A DNA stretch of 64,000 bases from Argopecten irradians (GCF_041381155.1 NC_091134.1:54819944-54883943); one strand, 5' to 3'; numbered from the stretch's first letter, positions 24,901 to 38,874 are shown. The notes: generated by a model from the letters alone, not told the origin. Numbers and translations are program-made.

Positions 24901-27900
24901 GGAGTTGCTTTATCGTAAAAATTCTCCGGATTGTATATACTCAAGGAGTTATGTCAATACAAGAAGTTGTTACCTAATTCATCAAACGACTCTATTAATT
25001 AACCAGACGTCAATATTACTATAACCTGCCTAGCGACACAATTCTAAACAAAACAAACTGCATTTGTTTCTCTGCCTGCCATAAGAGTTTAGTTGGAGCA
25101 CTCGGAATGTTTAGCATTGGCGGTTTTATTCCTGTAGATGACGTTTCCAAAACACCTGTTGTCAAAGTGTAAACAAACAAAAGTCAATATTTTCCGCTGG
25201 GATCAGCTTAATGTTATCACTGACTATTCTAAAACGCATTCACTTCTGTTTACCAATGAAATCAAATATACCTATGCTTCTCCTACTTTAAGTGCCATTA
25301 ATTTCTCCTGGCCTACTGATCCTCTATATCGAGTCGACGTTCCGGATTACTTTGTCAAGGTTTCCTTGTCTCTGCTATCTATTTTGGCATGTTCTTAATA
25401 AAAACCCATCGATTTGTAGGACCTACATCTAAACAGTAACTGTCAGGATTTATCTAGAGTAGGAGTAGAAGGTCGCTATGTTTCCTTTGATCAATTTGGC
25501 CCCGGCCACTTCATAGCGACATTTTGGTAGGAGGTCAAATAGTAATGGAGCACATTTGAAAAATGTTATCTACATAATGAAATCAATGATATCAATCATA
25601 ATATGAAATCAATGATATCAATCATAATATGAAATCAATAAATGTATAGAAGGGTTCTATGGAAATTGATTTCTTTGAAAAAATATTAGATTATTGCTGT
25701 CAAAATGCTTTAACAATTAATTCTTTATGAATACAACAGCCAAAACACACTTTAACAGAAAGTATTGTTCTGAAACTAAAAGTTTTAGCTCGTTAATTTC
25801 GTGCAGCTTAAATGCCATTGGCAATTTCAAGAATGATATAAATTACATAAGATAACCACAAGCACCAAACTAATCAAACACCATGTTACCATGACAACCT
25901 GTTCTAATAATACTATTTTATGAAGCATCCTCATCAAAACGGTCGTGTATATAACGGACGATAAATTATTTCTAAAGCGAATCGTCTAAATATAACCCTC
26001 TTAAGGATCTAGATCAATACATTTAGTCTTAATCAAGGGACATGACGCAAATGCCAGAAGTCACATATAGCCTAAAGACACTTGATAGCGTACAGCAGAA
26101 CTGTCTTGTTAATGTACACTATGAACTGGGCTATCAACAAACCCGTCACTACGCATGGCTATTATCTCTTGTTTCTCCTCGTGGGTATTAAACGGTAAGG
26201 TTCGTTTCGTATGACGTATCAAGGACAAGATGACAACCGATAATTATGGAACCACCTGGAAATCGATACGATCATTAGGCTTAGAGATCTTAAACAATTC
26301 TATTTATAATTGTCAGAAGTTCGTTTCCTGGCAAAGATATGTATAACTTATGTATGTGTTTATAAGGTTCTATTTAGCCTACTTTGTGCAATACACTTAC
26401 AATCAAATTAAAATTATAAAGTCAGAACTGGTTTTCGCGATGGGATGACATTTAATTATTTCATTATTAGGTATGAAAAACAAAATAAATGTTGATCAGT
26501 TTGGTGTTTAAATCTTACTTTCAGTTGCAATCCATTTCTTTCTTGTAGGCAAGCGAGACACAAATGTCGCTGCCCTATTAGTCGTCGTTATAATATCCAC
26601 GTATGATACGATACTACTAATTGTATGTGCCCAGACATTAACCATACATCACCAAACTTCTATGTTTACTCTGTTTCATATCACGTTCTACAATATGTCT
26701 TGTAACATCAGTATATAGCTCCATCTAGAATTGTCTCCCTGGAAAGAGTTATTTTCTCGAGGGCTTTATTTTATTATACCGAACAAAATCAAAAGAAAAA
26801 AATCTTTGTTAAAAGAATCCATGAAGATATTTCCCAACAACAACGTTGTTAAATTCGTTGGGCTACAAAAAAATAAACAACAGCGTTGCCATTGTTGGTT
26901 GACGTTGCAGATGACGTCAACTTCCGGTCACGTGCGGAGCTTCCAATGGGTTATTTCCCTGGGGTTATTTCCCTCGGGGGTTATTTCCCTGGGGTTATTT
27001 CCCTCGGGGGTTATTTCCCTGGGGTTATTTCCCTCGCCTTCCAATTCCGGGGAAACATCTAACTTATTCAATGTCATGTGATCAAGTTTAATCCAATCAG
27101 AACATTCTGTTTCATATCACGTTCTACAATATGTCTTGTAACATCAGTATATAGCTCCGGTCATAAAGGATATTTGCTCTAGTATCACCATGTTTAAATG
27201 ATGTTCGTTATGAGTGACATCCAGAGCCTATGAAAGTTTAAATAGAGTAAGATATATACTAAGTATAACCTGTGTGACAGAAATAATCTATACAGCTTAA
27301 CATGGTAATGACAAATAATACCACAATCACGCTTCAGTAATCAGCGGCTTAGCAGTAAAGAAATGTACAAAAGCGTTATTTTATTTTCTATAGGTATTCA
27401 TAAATCGTTAAGGGATTTCCGAATGCGACTTTTTACCATCGCTTATTAACTAGATAAACCAAAATAGATCATATTTTAATGTATTAATTTGAACCTAATC
27501 ATTTTGTAATATGGGATCAGATTCATAAGATAGCATGCCTCGAAGTTCCGTTGTCGCTCTGCCCGATTCTCATTTGAAATGCTTAATATTTCCATAGGTG
27601 TCAATGACAACCATAAGGTTTGATATTTGTGTGGATAAAAAACTATTCTATGTACAATTCAGTAAAAATAGGCAAACGATAGTCCTTTAAGTCTTTAAGT
27701 TAATTTTACAATGTTTCAATCTGAGAAATGAATGATTTTACATACAACTAGACCTATTGTGTATCGCAATATGTTTTACGATATTACAACAAGGTTGTGT
27801 TGATGACAGTCCCGGGTCCAATGTCATAGAATAGTATTGAGTTCCATCAATCCAAAACTGCCTGCATGGGTTGCCTTTTGCAGTGGTACTCATTTACAAT

Positions 27901-30900
27901 CAGTCGATGATAATTAAAAATGTCCTGAATAACCTGAGGAAGGGATAAAAACGTGAGAATTCCAGCCTACTTTGAGTTAAATGGTTAATGGTATAGACAC
28001 TATTGTTGCCAGGTGTCGCCAGGTTTATTAGCTGCACACAGCTAATTTATATACATATACATACAATGATCAACTCATATTTGAATCACTAATTGACGTC
28101 CACTAAAATGCAAGTCATTCCCTGCTTTTATTTATCAATGGAATATTTTATCTTTATTGATAACACCTTTTTAAAGGATCATGCTCTTCAATCAAACTAA
28201 TTTGTTCGATTTAATTTGTTATTGAATTGCCATACTTAAATTACCGATGGCAGAACTATTTAGCTGGGGACTATTATTTTACGAATTGGAAATATATCTA
28301 ATCGTTTTTTTTCAATTTTCAGTCCCTCAATCAGACATTATCTGAATCATACTGCTGCCATTTCAATCAAACATAAGTTTATATCCACATGAATACTGAC
28401 GTTATTTTAGATACACATGCGCACTTGTCGGTGTCCTGTATTCGTGCCAATCTTTTGTCAGCGCTTAGAAATGTACTCCCGTAGATGAGTTTTCATATTA
28501 AAATGCTACCCAAAATTCTTAAGTGTATCCATATCACACATTAACTTTGTTGACATGTACAATTACATTTTGATAGAAATAGAATTTAGAAAAAAGTCAT
28601 ATATATAATGAAATAATCATATATGGTCATCAATACGTATTAACGATATGCGTAATATTTTACTTAGAACAAAAACAAGAGAAAAAAAAACAATACAATG
28701 TCATACTTAGTTCTCTATTAACGTTAATTATAGCACACAGACAGACTGTTTTGTTTATTATTTATATATTATACTACTACTTATCCCAATCGAAGTATAT
28801 GTAAAGATACTAAATAGAAGTTTATCAGGCATGTATATAACACAAGTGGCAGGATAAAATTTCATTTTGATCACATAATTACAAGCACAGCATAAAAGTA
28901 GTTTATTGTATGTTTAAAGATTAAACATGAGGTATGTTTGACTATGCCTATACACTATATACCGTATACCTATACACCATAAAGGATCCCGATTGTAAAT
29001 GACACTAGGTAAACAGGGTGTATACACAGTTCACTGATTGATGATAGTTCCATGTCCACCTTGAACTTTCCGTCAGTAATTACAGTGGAGTGAACACGGA
29101 TGGTTTTAATACTCTTAAATATTTAATAATCATTGGAATACTCGAGAAGAGATTAATTAACACACACAAAAGAACATTCTTCTGGAGTCCTATGAAACCT
29201 AAAACATTAAATTCAAAGTCCCATGTTGTTCATGTATTTAAAATAGAACGTACAAAGAACTAAACCTTTTTGCATGTTCTGTAATGTTATTTCATTCAAA
29301 CAGTGATAGAGTAACATTTCATTTCACATAGCCGGGGTTTTAAAACTGAATAATTAAATATGGGGATTACGTCACGATTATAGACTTATCGTAGACATCT
29401 ATCGCGCTGTTTAATCAAATATTGTAAGCTGTAAATAAAATACTAATATTAAAAACAAAGTATCTAAATTAAGTTGGAATCATCTGACTCCCGTTCTGTA
29501 CTATTCCTTGAATCACCCAAACGTCGACATGTTTAACAATGTTTATTCGATTTTCAATACACATTATGAATATTTACTTTACACTGATAGATTAGAGCTT
29601 ATTAAGGTTCATTATAAAATCCATACGAATTAGAATTACAGAAATTGAATCATGTACTTCAATATTTCAATAACTACAATGTATTTGTTTTTCACTACAA
29701 GACATATATGAAAGTATCGCTCTTGTTTACTTACAGAGAAAGACCGAATACAAGCTGAACGAGTGGCAGCTACAAAAACTGCAATAGCAAAAGCAACAGA
29801 CGCTCGAGCATATGTGGCGAAAGCTGCGATTTCAGTAGCAGAATCGAATGTACTCGCTGGAGAATGCGAGGCAGACGCTGCAGACGCCGCGTCGACGGCC
29901 GCACGGGCACTGGAGCTCGCACAGAGGGCTCGAAAAGACGTGGAAGACGCCTTATTAGCCGCAGAGGAAAAACGTAAATCAGAAGAGATCGCACGTGAGC
30001 GAGCCGCAGAGAGAGCAAGGAAGAAGGCAGAAGAGGAGAAAAAGAAACAGATTGAGGAGGACAAGCGCATAGCTTTGGAGGCAAAGAGAAAAGGGACGTC
30101 ATTTGCTGATGAAAAGAAACGTACGCTTAATGAAAAAGCAAGCAAAGAAGCAGAGAGACGAAATCCAAAGAACTGGCGTCGCCTTGTGTAAGAAAAAACT
30201 TGTAGATTTTAATTAAGACACTTAACAATTTTACTTTTTAATAATTTCTTGTAACGATAAAATCATAAACATAAAATGCATTGAACAAAAAAAAAATGAT
30301 CCTTTTCTTGCTATGTTCAATGTTACCATTTCACAATAGGTCTAGTCAGATTGTCAAAACGGTTTCAATATTCTATCTCCTCATGCGCGTCAATAAATGG
30401 TCCTTTTGTTAGGATAACGTTACTATTTTCTCCTACATTGAACTAATTAATGTTTTGTGTCTACTATGACAGATACAGTGCGGACGGTGGAGACTTTGAC
30501 CCCGGTGTTGGCTGTATCCTCCGGGCTATCGACAACTGCCTAGAGCGAGATGACGTGAACGTGGTCCGTGTGGATCAGATGTCCGGAGTCCTACAACTTG
30601 TAGATAATGAGGAACTCATCAGCAACATCATTAGGATTACACCAATAGACCCAGAACGTAAATTCTCGGTAACATCATTATATAATTTTTTTTTCTTTGT
30701 TTTCATACCAACTCTGGTTTTCTAATTGGCAAATCTGAGAATGGCGCGAAACCCCGACGTTATCGTGACGTCACAATAGATACATTGACTTTGCGTATTG
30801 ATTCGGAAAAAGAATCCATTGAAAAATCGTTAGAATGCTACATTTAAACATACTTTATTTCATCAAATAGTTTATAGAATTGATTTTAATCATTGATGTC

Positions 30901-33900
30901 ACTATTTTTTTAATTTACAATACATACAAATATCAAACAGAGCAAAATGTCAAAAAAGGAAATAGCTATGTAATGGACTTTTTAATTACGAATTCACTAA
31001 ACAATGCATTCTGTTCTACTAAAGTCCAAATTGTATACTGTTTGACGTGGATGAAGTATGCTCATAATGGTGTAATTAATTTGCGATCGAGACATCTATA
31101 AAATGCTGACACCTGGATTGGTAGCATTATCTATTAGTAGTTATGAATACCAGGTACGCTATAATGTTTGTCACAATGTATATAAGATAAATTCGAAAAC
31201 AAATTAGATAAACGAAACTAAAATGAAGTTTTGATGGATATTGTATTCACTCCTATATGCCAATCAAAGTAAAGTATTGCAATTATCGCATCAGTTTGAG
31301 GAGCCATTAGCGCTGGCTATCCCACACTGTCTACCTAGAGCTGTGGCAGGCAGGGAGGTTGTGGTAAAAACTATTGGAACTAATGGTAAATGGGTGGAAC
31401 TGCCTTCCAAGGACGTCAACTTTGAGGATATCAAGGTAAATACATTTCAAGTAGTGCATTATACTTGTAAGTCGAAAATACAATACCTATGTTAGTAAGT
31501 TTAATATGTAGTAATTATAACAACCATGTCGAATTTCTACGACACAATTGCCAAAGTGCATTGGGAACTACTTTGGAACCCCCTCTTTTGGCGACCAAGG
31601 AGGATAACAATATTAATCGGTCTATTTCTGTCTAATAAAAAGCTATAATAACAGACTGAAAGATTATTATTGATATACTGAAAACAAACGGATATTGCAT
31701 ATTGTATGTAATGTCTAAGTCAAGCGTGTTTATGTTATCATTATTCCATTAGGAAATGCGATTTGGTGAAGCACAGACTCGGAGATTCGGTACGTTTGCA
31801 GTGGTCCTCAGACTGAAGAAGGACACACTGACATTCGTTCGTAAAGGGAACAAAATACATACTGCTGTTGATGCACGAGTTTCTTTTACATGTCCACCAG
31901 GCATGTTCAAGACGAACACAAACTTCACTGTTGAGGTGCGTATAGATATAAAATCAAAGATCAATCATGATTATACATATTGCAATATTTCGTAATTCTT
32001 TCACTAAAATTTCGTTAGTATCAATTGACACAGACTGTGTGTTTCGCCGCCCTTCTAAGAATATGACAATGATACTGCAGACAAAGTATATTGACGATGA
32101 AGGCGATCATTGTTATTAAATCACATGTATTATGGTAAATGTCATGGTTAAAAACTTACTTGAAATGCCTTTTTATTTCAAAGGTACAACAAATTGACCA
32201 GTCTGTTATAACGGACCTTAAGTATCGCCGCCCGACCGAGTGCTCTAACCTGATGGCGAGTAGTCCGATAATGAAATTCAGCATCCAGAATAAGAAATTC
32301 AACAAGACACTCACTATGACACTGCCACTTCCGCCGAACCCAACTCGTCCTAAGAGGCCAAGTACAGCAGCGGCGTCTATGCCCAAGGAAGATAAGTCTG
32401 AACCGCGACCTGTGACGGCTCGTCCACTTGTCTCCTTCAACGCAAACAAGGAAGGTCGGTATAAAATCATTTTTTCTGTCAATCTTGTAACTCTGGTAGT
32501 ACTCCAAGTTTGGGACTTTTTTATGCAGTGAGTAGTTATATAGATATACATTTATCTTTATTTGGTTTTGTAATCAGTACAAGATGCGCGGAAGAAGTAT
32601 ACCAAGATATAATAATACGAAAAGAGGACTCGTTTTCCTACAATGAATTCAGTTGGAAGGGAGTCGTCACTTTTCATATTGAATTTTTCCAATAATGTTA
32701 ATTAATGAATAAATATTTCAAATCCTACTGAAACAGCAAACAACTAAGATTAACGCAAAGTCTTCATATTAATAGAATTGCAATTATCCTACCAATAAAT
32801 TGAAAATTTTCGTGTACAGAGGAAATAGAAGAGGAGTTACACTTGTTGTTGTGTGAAGAAGGTTGCCAGTGGACGAAGTTAACTGACGTCACTATTACAC
32901 AAGCCAAGAATAAAGACATCGTAACATTGGAGATCAAGGAACCACATGAAAAGTAAGTGATGGAATTCTTAAGGATTAACCTATTGATTTGTTTAGTTTA
33001 TGAAATTATAAATCCAACGGAGCAGTCCTGTAAATTGCACGTAAACGTTTAGCGTTTACGCAATGTACTTTGTGCTTCATAGGGTTTATCATCTCATAAA
33101 CTAAACAAAGTAAGAGTTTAATCCTTATATTTACAATATTTTCTTTTAAAAATAAAATCAACAAGAATATCAGATACAATCATTTACCGTGTGTTATCAT
33201 ACTGTCGTCATGTTTAACCGTGCACAACAGCCATTCAAAAAAAGCGCGTCGTTGACTTACAGCTTCATCCGCCTTTTTTTTCTATGACGTCACAAAAATG
33301 GTTCTTATATTTCAGTTATTTTATTTATGTCAAATAGCAATAACACATTCAAAAAAATCTGTATTATTGTATGTCTCCGATTGTCTCGTAAAAATGTTAT
33401 TTGTAAACATTGACATGTGATTTTGTGAAATTTCAAAGAAAGTCCGCCAATGTTTACACGTATACATACGCACCGAATCGGGTCACGTTCTGCACTAAGT
33501 TATTGGGAAATAAACAGATCTGCTCCATTTTAGTTTATAGATAATAATCCGAGATATTCCTTTACTGTTAGCATGGCGGAGACATGGCATGATATTCATT
33601 AATCACATATTTCTTTCAATTGTAAGTTTTGCAGCGAAGAGAAATTGGTCGATATTGGTGATACAAGATATTTGACCTAGAGATACCAGTAAATGTCTCT
33701 AAATGTATTAAATCACCTTACATATACTCTGAACCTTAATCAGTAAAGAAAATATATACATTGAGGACTCGTTCGTCAATCGAACACATTTTCTTAAATT
33801 GTAGAAATAACAGCACTTTATACAGAAAATTAATTTAATGAAATAATGCTGTAGTTTGATAGAAATGGTGACTTCTACTTGACTCCAAATAAGGAATTGT

Positions 33901-36898
33901 TCTATTATTACATAATAAATCGTACATACTGATAAACTTGAGTTAATAATGCGTTTAGGTTCCTGGTGATACGGACTGGGCTGGGAGTTAGCGCTCAAAA
34001 ACTAGAAACAGCAGCTGGATTACTGGAGGCATCAACAACACAAAGATCTATCAACGTTTTCCTTCGACAGTTAAACACCAATCTAAACAATGTGGTCGTT
34101 GGGTGCTGCAAGAAAAACAAAACAGAAAAGGAACTTAAGAAGTTAGCCGCGGAGGGATACGAAGATGGTCCATCGCCGAGTCGTGAAATTATAGTGAAAG
34201 AAGGACAAATATTGAGACTTTCGTTTAGGGGAAATATACATTGCACAACCAAGAATGCAGTTCTTGAGTTTATATATAACACACACATTAAATCCAAGGT
34301 ACACTTCTCCATTCTTGAGACGGATCGGTTTGCACAGAAAGGTTTCAACTGCTACAGAGGATTCTCCCAAGTCTACACCAACGTGTTGGTACCAAAGCCT
34401 GTACCGCCATCAGACAAACCTAAACCAAAGAATGTAGTCGCCGAAATGATAGAGGAGGAGAAACTAGTGGCCGAACTTCTCATGAATATCCCTAAGGTTT
34501 GTTCACAAATGTGGTTTGAGTTGACCCCAATAACTCATTGATTAGTTTAGTTATCAATCCCAGACGTTGCTTGTATCAACTGTTTCATCATTAAGCAGAA
34601 GTACAATAATGTTCAGTCTATCAGTCATAGTTTTATATATCTGTCTCTTCACGTGTATGTCAAACTATTACCCAAATATCATATAGAATATTCCGGTTCA
34701 CAAATAGTATTACTTCTAACTATATGTAAGTATGATTGAATTGTTTTCGTATTTACCCCAGCCGGAACCAGAGCCACCCAAACCACTTTGTACTGCTCCC
34801 ATCAAAATCACTGCGGAAGGTTAGTACTGTAAATAGCCATATCATTCAGTCTACTTAAATTTGTTTCTCTGAAGGTCAGAAGCCTCAACTCGGCAAGTTT
34901 AAATGAATTACCCTCACTATACATGCTGAGCTTATATAAAAAAAGGCAACGCAAAAGGGGCATAACTTTTATTGCAACACAGAATTGATTGAAAATCGAA
35001 ATGCATCATAATTCGAGTAAATGCAAGTTCATACTCATTATTGCGTTGACATGTTTTCATAACAGTATAAGGATGGTTATATTTTGGTAGTGATGGAACC
35101 ATATTGAAGTTTTGTCGTGACCATAAAACCTCGGTCAATTCATATACATAGTTAATTTTGTCTTATACAATAATAATAGAAATATTTCACTCCAAACGTT
35201 ATGACTTTGTATATGTAATGATCTAGGTTTTGTTATCCAAAAACATGTTTCTGCAACATAATTCGAGTAATTCGTCCTTCGCGTAATTATAACTAAAAGA
35301 AATTCCCCTCTAGCGTAAATTTTCACGCTTACAGTAATGGTTATACCTGTTCCAGGTCCAGACACACAAGACGTACTGATGTACTTGGCCGGGGAACTCG
35401 GCGAGGAGTGGAAGAAGTTAGCTCAGTATCTTAACCTGAAGAGCGTGCGTATCCAGGCAATCCTCAGACAAAATAACATGAACCCTGATCCCAAGAAGAT
35501 CCGATATGACATGCTCGTCACGTGGGCTAAACGGATACCACGAAGTGCTAATAAGGTCAGTATAAATGGATCAACAACAAAATATGTAGTATGTAATTAC
35601 GAATGTATAGCGCGCTTCATTAAATAAATTAAAATGCTTTCTCCCATAACTGTCAACAGAATGTAGTTCAATGATTGTATTTGCTATAGATAGTGTGTTT
35701 GCATTATAATAACATTGCCTTAATTCACTAAATCTGCATGCGAAAGTAAAAGAACTTATACCATGTAAGCCATGTCGCAGCTGCAAATTATATAGTACTC
35801 ACACCTTCAGAAATTTTATCCTTAATCAATATTTGAATCCATTGAACATTTTTATTGACGGAAATTAATTATAGAACTAATAATAGGGAACCAAATGAAA
35901 ACATTGACTTGTGATTATAAATTTCCATTATATAATATCAATTGTTTTGGCAATTATGGATACTAATGCTCAGTTGGAATAATTAATGGTTTTAGTCGAA
36001 TGCTTACCATGCGCATGTCATAATAAAATTCCTTATACAATTTTCGTTGTCAGATGGATATATTGGCGCATGCGCTCCTGGCAAGCGGAAGAGGAGACCT
36101 TGCAGAGGAACTTCGAGAACGTGACGCTGAGTTCCGCCGAAGACGAAGCGTCGCTTTACGAGGTATGTTTCTATAATCTTTTAGACCTAAAACATCATAC
36201 AGATATACAAATACCTAGTGTAGCTGCGTCTTTCGTTTGATTATAGTCTATCATTTGTTCATTTAGGGTTTTGTTGTAATATATTGGTGAAACATTGCTC
36301 TCGTGTACATATTACATAACAATAAAAAAAATCGTACTTCATGTAATTATGTTTGTTTGGCTTCAGATACTTACCTCAACCGAGCCTTCGTAAAGGTAGC
36401 CCAGAACCCGACTGCTGTAAAAGAATGGAAGACGATCGCTAAACGACTTGGTGTTTCCGACATGGATGTGACAGAAATAGAACGAACCAAACCATCCATC
36501 CAGGAAAAATGCTATTACAGTCTCCGTAAATGGCAGACGACCGTCGGTGATCAGGCGTCACTTCCGGTGCTTGGTGCTAAACTACGTCTGTGTAACTACA
36601 GAGGACTTGCAAGTACGTAATTTTGTTAATTTCACTCAAGTACTAGAACATTTTAGCTCTGGTTAGTGAATGTCCACGCATTGTTTTGTTTCTGTGATAA
36701 TAACTATTTTATCACTTCATTCACCCCAAAAAGAAATTATTTTTAAGTCTTATCTATAGGAGTTAAAATTATTGAAAATTCATTGTACAGTTATAGAAAT
36801 GCCCTTGTTGGCTGTAATTTGTGAAATATTGGCCACAATAAGTCTGTTTACATCGTTTATGTTATTGTGTTGCAGGAGACATCGAGACGATTGGATGA
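21940..36898 (+). CDS. Large ZU5-ZU5-UPA-death-death protein with acidic N-terminus (PIDD1/DTHD1-like)
   Basis: Thirteen coding exons join in frame: 21940-24511, 29737-30187, 30473-30668, 31295-31435, 31753-31935, 32184-32454, 32820-32952, 33959-34496, 34762-34819, 35356-35555, 36054-36162, 36367-36612 and 36876-36898. They give 1706 residues. Residues 1-743 are disordered, rich in E, D, Q, N and S, and end in an EP dipeptide run (about 727-743). Residues 744-1005 are helical/coiled coil, with an Ala-rich then Arg/Glu/Lys-rich part. Two ZU5-like units follow (about 1010-1140 and 1141-1250; marks are ITPIDPERKFEEPLALAIP and SSPIMKF...KTLTMTLPLP), then a UPA-like region (about 1272-1475) and two death domains (about 1515-1610, with EEWKKLAQYLNL; about 1618-1700, with KEWKTIAKRLGV and a LARDIE end). 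This layout is shared with ankyrins, PIDD1 and DTHD1, cytoplasmic scaffolds for death-fold partners. The HFS self-cleavage motif of PIDD1 reads RFG here (about 1131-1133), so self-processing is unlikely. No LRR, ankyrin repeats or membrane segment are present. The exact orthologue is unsure. Confidence 0.83.
25578..25632. repeat. 27-bp direct repeat, two copies
   Basis: The unit ATGAAATCAATGATATCAATC plus ATAAT appears twice head to tail, with a third partial unit. Each unit carries the palindrome TGATATCA. It lies in an intron. Confidence 0.8.
26670..27158. repeat. 53-bp direct repeat flanking a 383-bp block
   Basis: An identical 53-bp sequence occurs at 26670-26722 and 27106-27158, with 383 bp between. 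The enclosed block starts with a 40-bp motif also found at 56283-56322, carries the palindrome AACAACGTTGTT, a TGACGTCA site, a CACGTG site and the minisatellite at 26948-27036. It could be an insertion that duplicated its target or a local segmental duplication; 53 bp is long for a transposon target duplication. Confidence 0.75.
26948..27036. repeat. Minisatellite, three 30-bp units
   Basis: Each unit is two near-identical 15-mers of the form GGGTTATTTCCCTNG, repeated about six times in all. The GGTTATTTCCC core is the inverse of a GGGAAATAACC motif that recurs in other repeats in the window. The long frame across it is repeat-derived, not a gene. Confidence 0.85.
32971..33126. mobile_element. 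Fold-back element, 156 bp, in an intron
   Basis: The ends AAGGATTAACC... and ...GTTTAATCCTT pair over about 33 bp, including a 13-bp exact stretch (GTTTAGTTTATGA). The centre is a second hairpin, CGTAAACG-loop-CGTTTACG. The whole segment can fold on itself. It begins only 18 bases inside the intron that follows the exon ending at 32952, so the hairpin would sit next to that donor. No coding capacity. Confidence 0.72.
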
Positions 36899-38874
36899 AC
36901 ACATGTGGTAAAAGGAAATACGACCTCCATTGCTCCCTTAGGTTTTTTTTCTATTAAATTTTAATGGCAATGTTTACAACAAAAACATGCTTTTCGATAC
37001 AGCTTCGTTTTTACTGAAACAATGGGAATTGTCTTTACACCTGTGTATCCATGCGGAGGGAGAAAAGCATTTTTTGATGACAGTAGTATGCTCTCTTGAT
37101 AATGATTGCATGGTCTGTACATTATGCATTTGTTTTTGCATATTTAAACAGATAATTTTGAAAAAAAAAAAAAACATGCCTCTGGTCCGTAATTTTACTC
37201 AATTATTGAATCCTTAATCTTATATCCATAATTGTTTTGTTTAAATTTCAATTGCTCTCATCGGAATTTAGATAAATCATGTCTTTCAAATTAACCAAGT
37301 GAATATAATTTTCAGAATAAATGTGTATATTTCCATTTGTGTATGTAGCGTAAGATAATCTATGAAGCTTTGTCTCTACATCTTAAAGAGTCTGTGATAT
37401 TTTTCATTATTTATGTATAGCATAGTATGTACATGTAGTATAAGATTTAATTTATAAATGTTTCATTACTTAAATGTTAATTTCTGTGCGTTTGCTATAC
37501 ATTAGTAAATGCCTATGCCTTTGGCGTCGTTGTACGTTATGGAAATGTAACTTCCTGTCTGTAGATTTTACTACATGTTATATACGGATATAGCAATACC
37601 CAATCATTTTTCAAGTTTGTATCAATTTTTAAGGGGCGCCTGTGATGAAATAGTATTGCATGCATTGTGCATCAAAGTTTCAAATATACATGTTTATATT
37701 TTATTTCATAATTTATAAGAATGCGTGTATTAAATATCATTTACATGAATTGCTATATGTGTAGCTTAGTAATACAGGCGTATTATGTATGTGCTATATT
37801 AGGACCTTTAGTACAGTTAAATAAAGGTGTAAGAGCGATAACTGTCTATAAAAGTCTTCGACTAATCAATATTTTCCAGAGCTTGGACAGTTGTCTTCCA
37901 ATCGTTTACGACTTTATCATATATTGTTTCATAGTTCCTAAATCTCAAATGTAAATGAAGCTAGTTTTGCTTCTTATATGCATTACATAACGTACTTATT
38001 ACTTATGCGTCAGTAAAGGAAATGTCATCAAGATATATTTAGCGTGCAGGAGTATTCTCTATTGTTTATTACTGTTGCCCAAGTAACTGTGATATATTAT
38101 AATGCCTTTAGAATTAAATAATTTAACAGGAAACATCACTCTTTGTTATTTTCTATTATGATGGTTAGGTGGATGACAGTTTGGCAGACCAAGTGAAGTG
38201 TCTACAATTTAAAGGAGTTGACCTTTGTCTTCAGAACAACACAAACTAATTCTATCTTTGTTTGCTTGTAGAAGTATCAATTGTAATGTCCAGTAAACAT
38301 AAGTCATGTTCGATACATAATGTTCCACTCATTTATATTGTAAACGTATATTTTGTCCACTGTTAGGTAAAAGGTGTGAAAAGTGAAACTCCATAAGACC
38401 TTTACGAGTTGCACTCGTCGCTTTCTTTGGGACACTGACATCATTCTTTTACCAATATCACGCTAGCAGCAGACTTGGAACGATCATATAGTTACCCACA
38501 ATAAAACGAACACGTAAACAAAGCTTCCCTCAGTGTTCAAACAGAATATGCCATTTGCAATTTTGCATGTTCAAAGGAACATTTACCAATAAAATGTATG
38601 TCGTTAGTTCTTTTTATCTAAACTGATCTCCATCATATTAGTATAAATTATGGTTCAAGATTTGATGACAATTTACAAAATATAAAAAAAACATTTCCCT
38701 TTGTCCCTTCTGACGGTTCTTCATCTGATTTCACTTACAGGGTACAAAATAATTAAACTACAAATCCATTGATGGCGCTCTTCATAAATATGCTTACTGG
38801 GCAGTTGATTTCAAATTCATACGATTTTTGTCTGGAAACAATGTTTACACTTTTCAATCAGCAGTATCAATATC
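36899..38874. other. 3' end of the death-domain gene and convergent intergenic space
   Basis: It holds the 3' untranslated region of the plus-strand gene. AATAAA signals occur at 37316-37321 and near 37820, either of which could end its transcript. The minus-strand gene ending at 38876 converges on this space. No further gene was seen. Confidence 0.5.

Larger units (their letters stand above)
24512..29736 (+). other. 5.2-kb first coding intron of the death-domain gene
   Basis: It runs from donor GTAAGG to acceptor TTACTTACAG. I find no internal exon or nested gene. It contains the short duplication at 25578-25632 and the 53-bp-flanked block at 26670-27158, described separately. Confidence 0.6.

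Noticed and set aside
26731-27081. 116-codon plus-strand frame with a repeated SLGLFPSGVI pattern
   Set aside because: The repeat is the translated minisatellite; no splice context or domain.
29636-30145. 169-codon minus-strand frame rich in Ser and Ala
   Set aside because: It is the antisense shadow of the Ala/Glu/Lys-rich coiled-coil exon of the death-domain gene.
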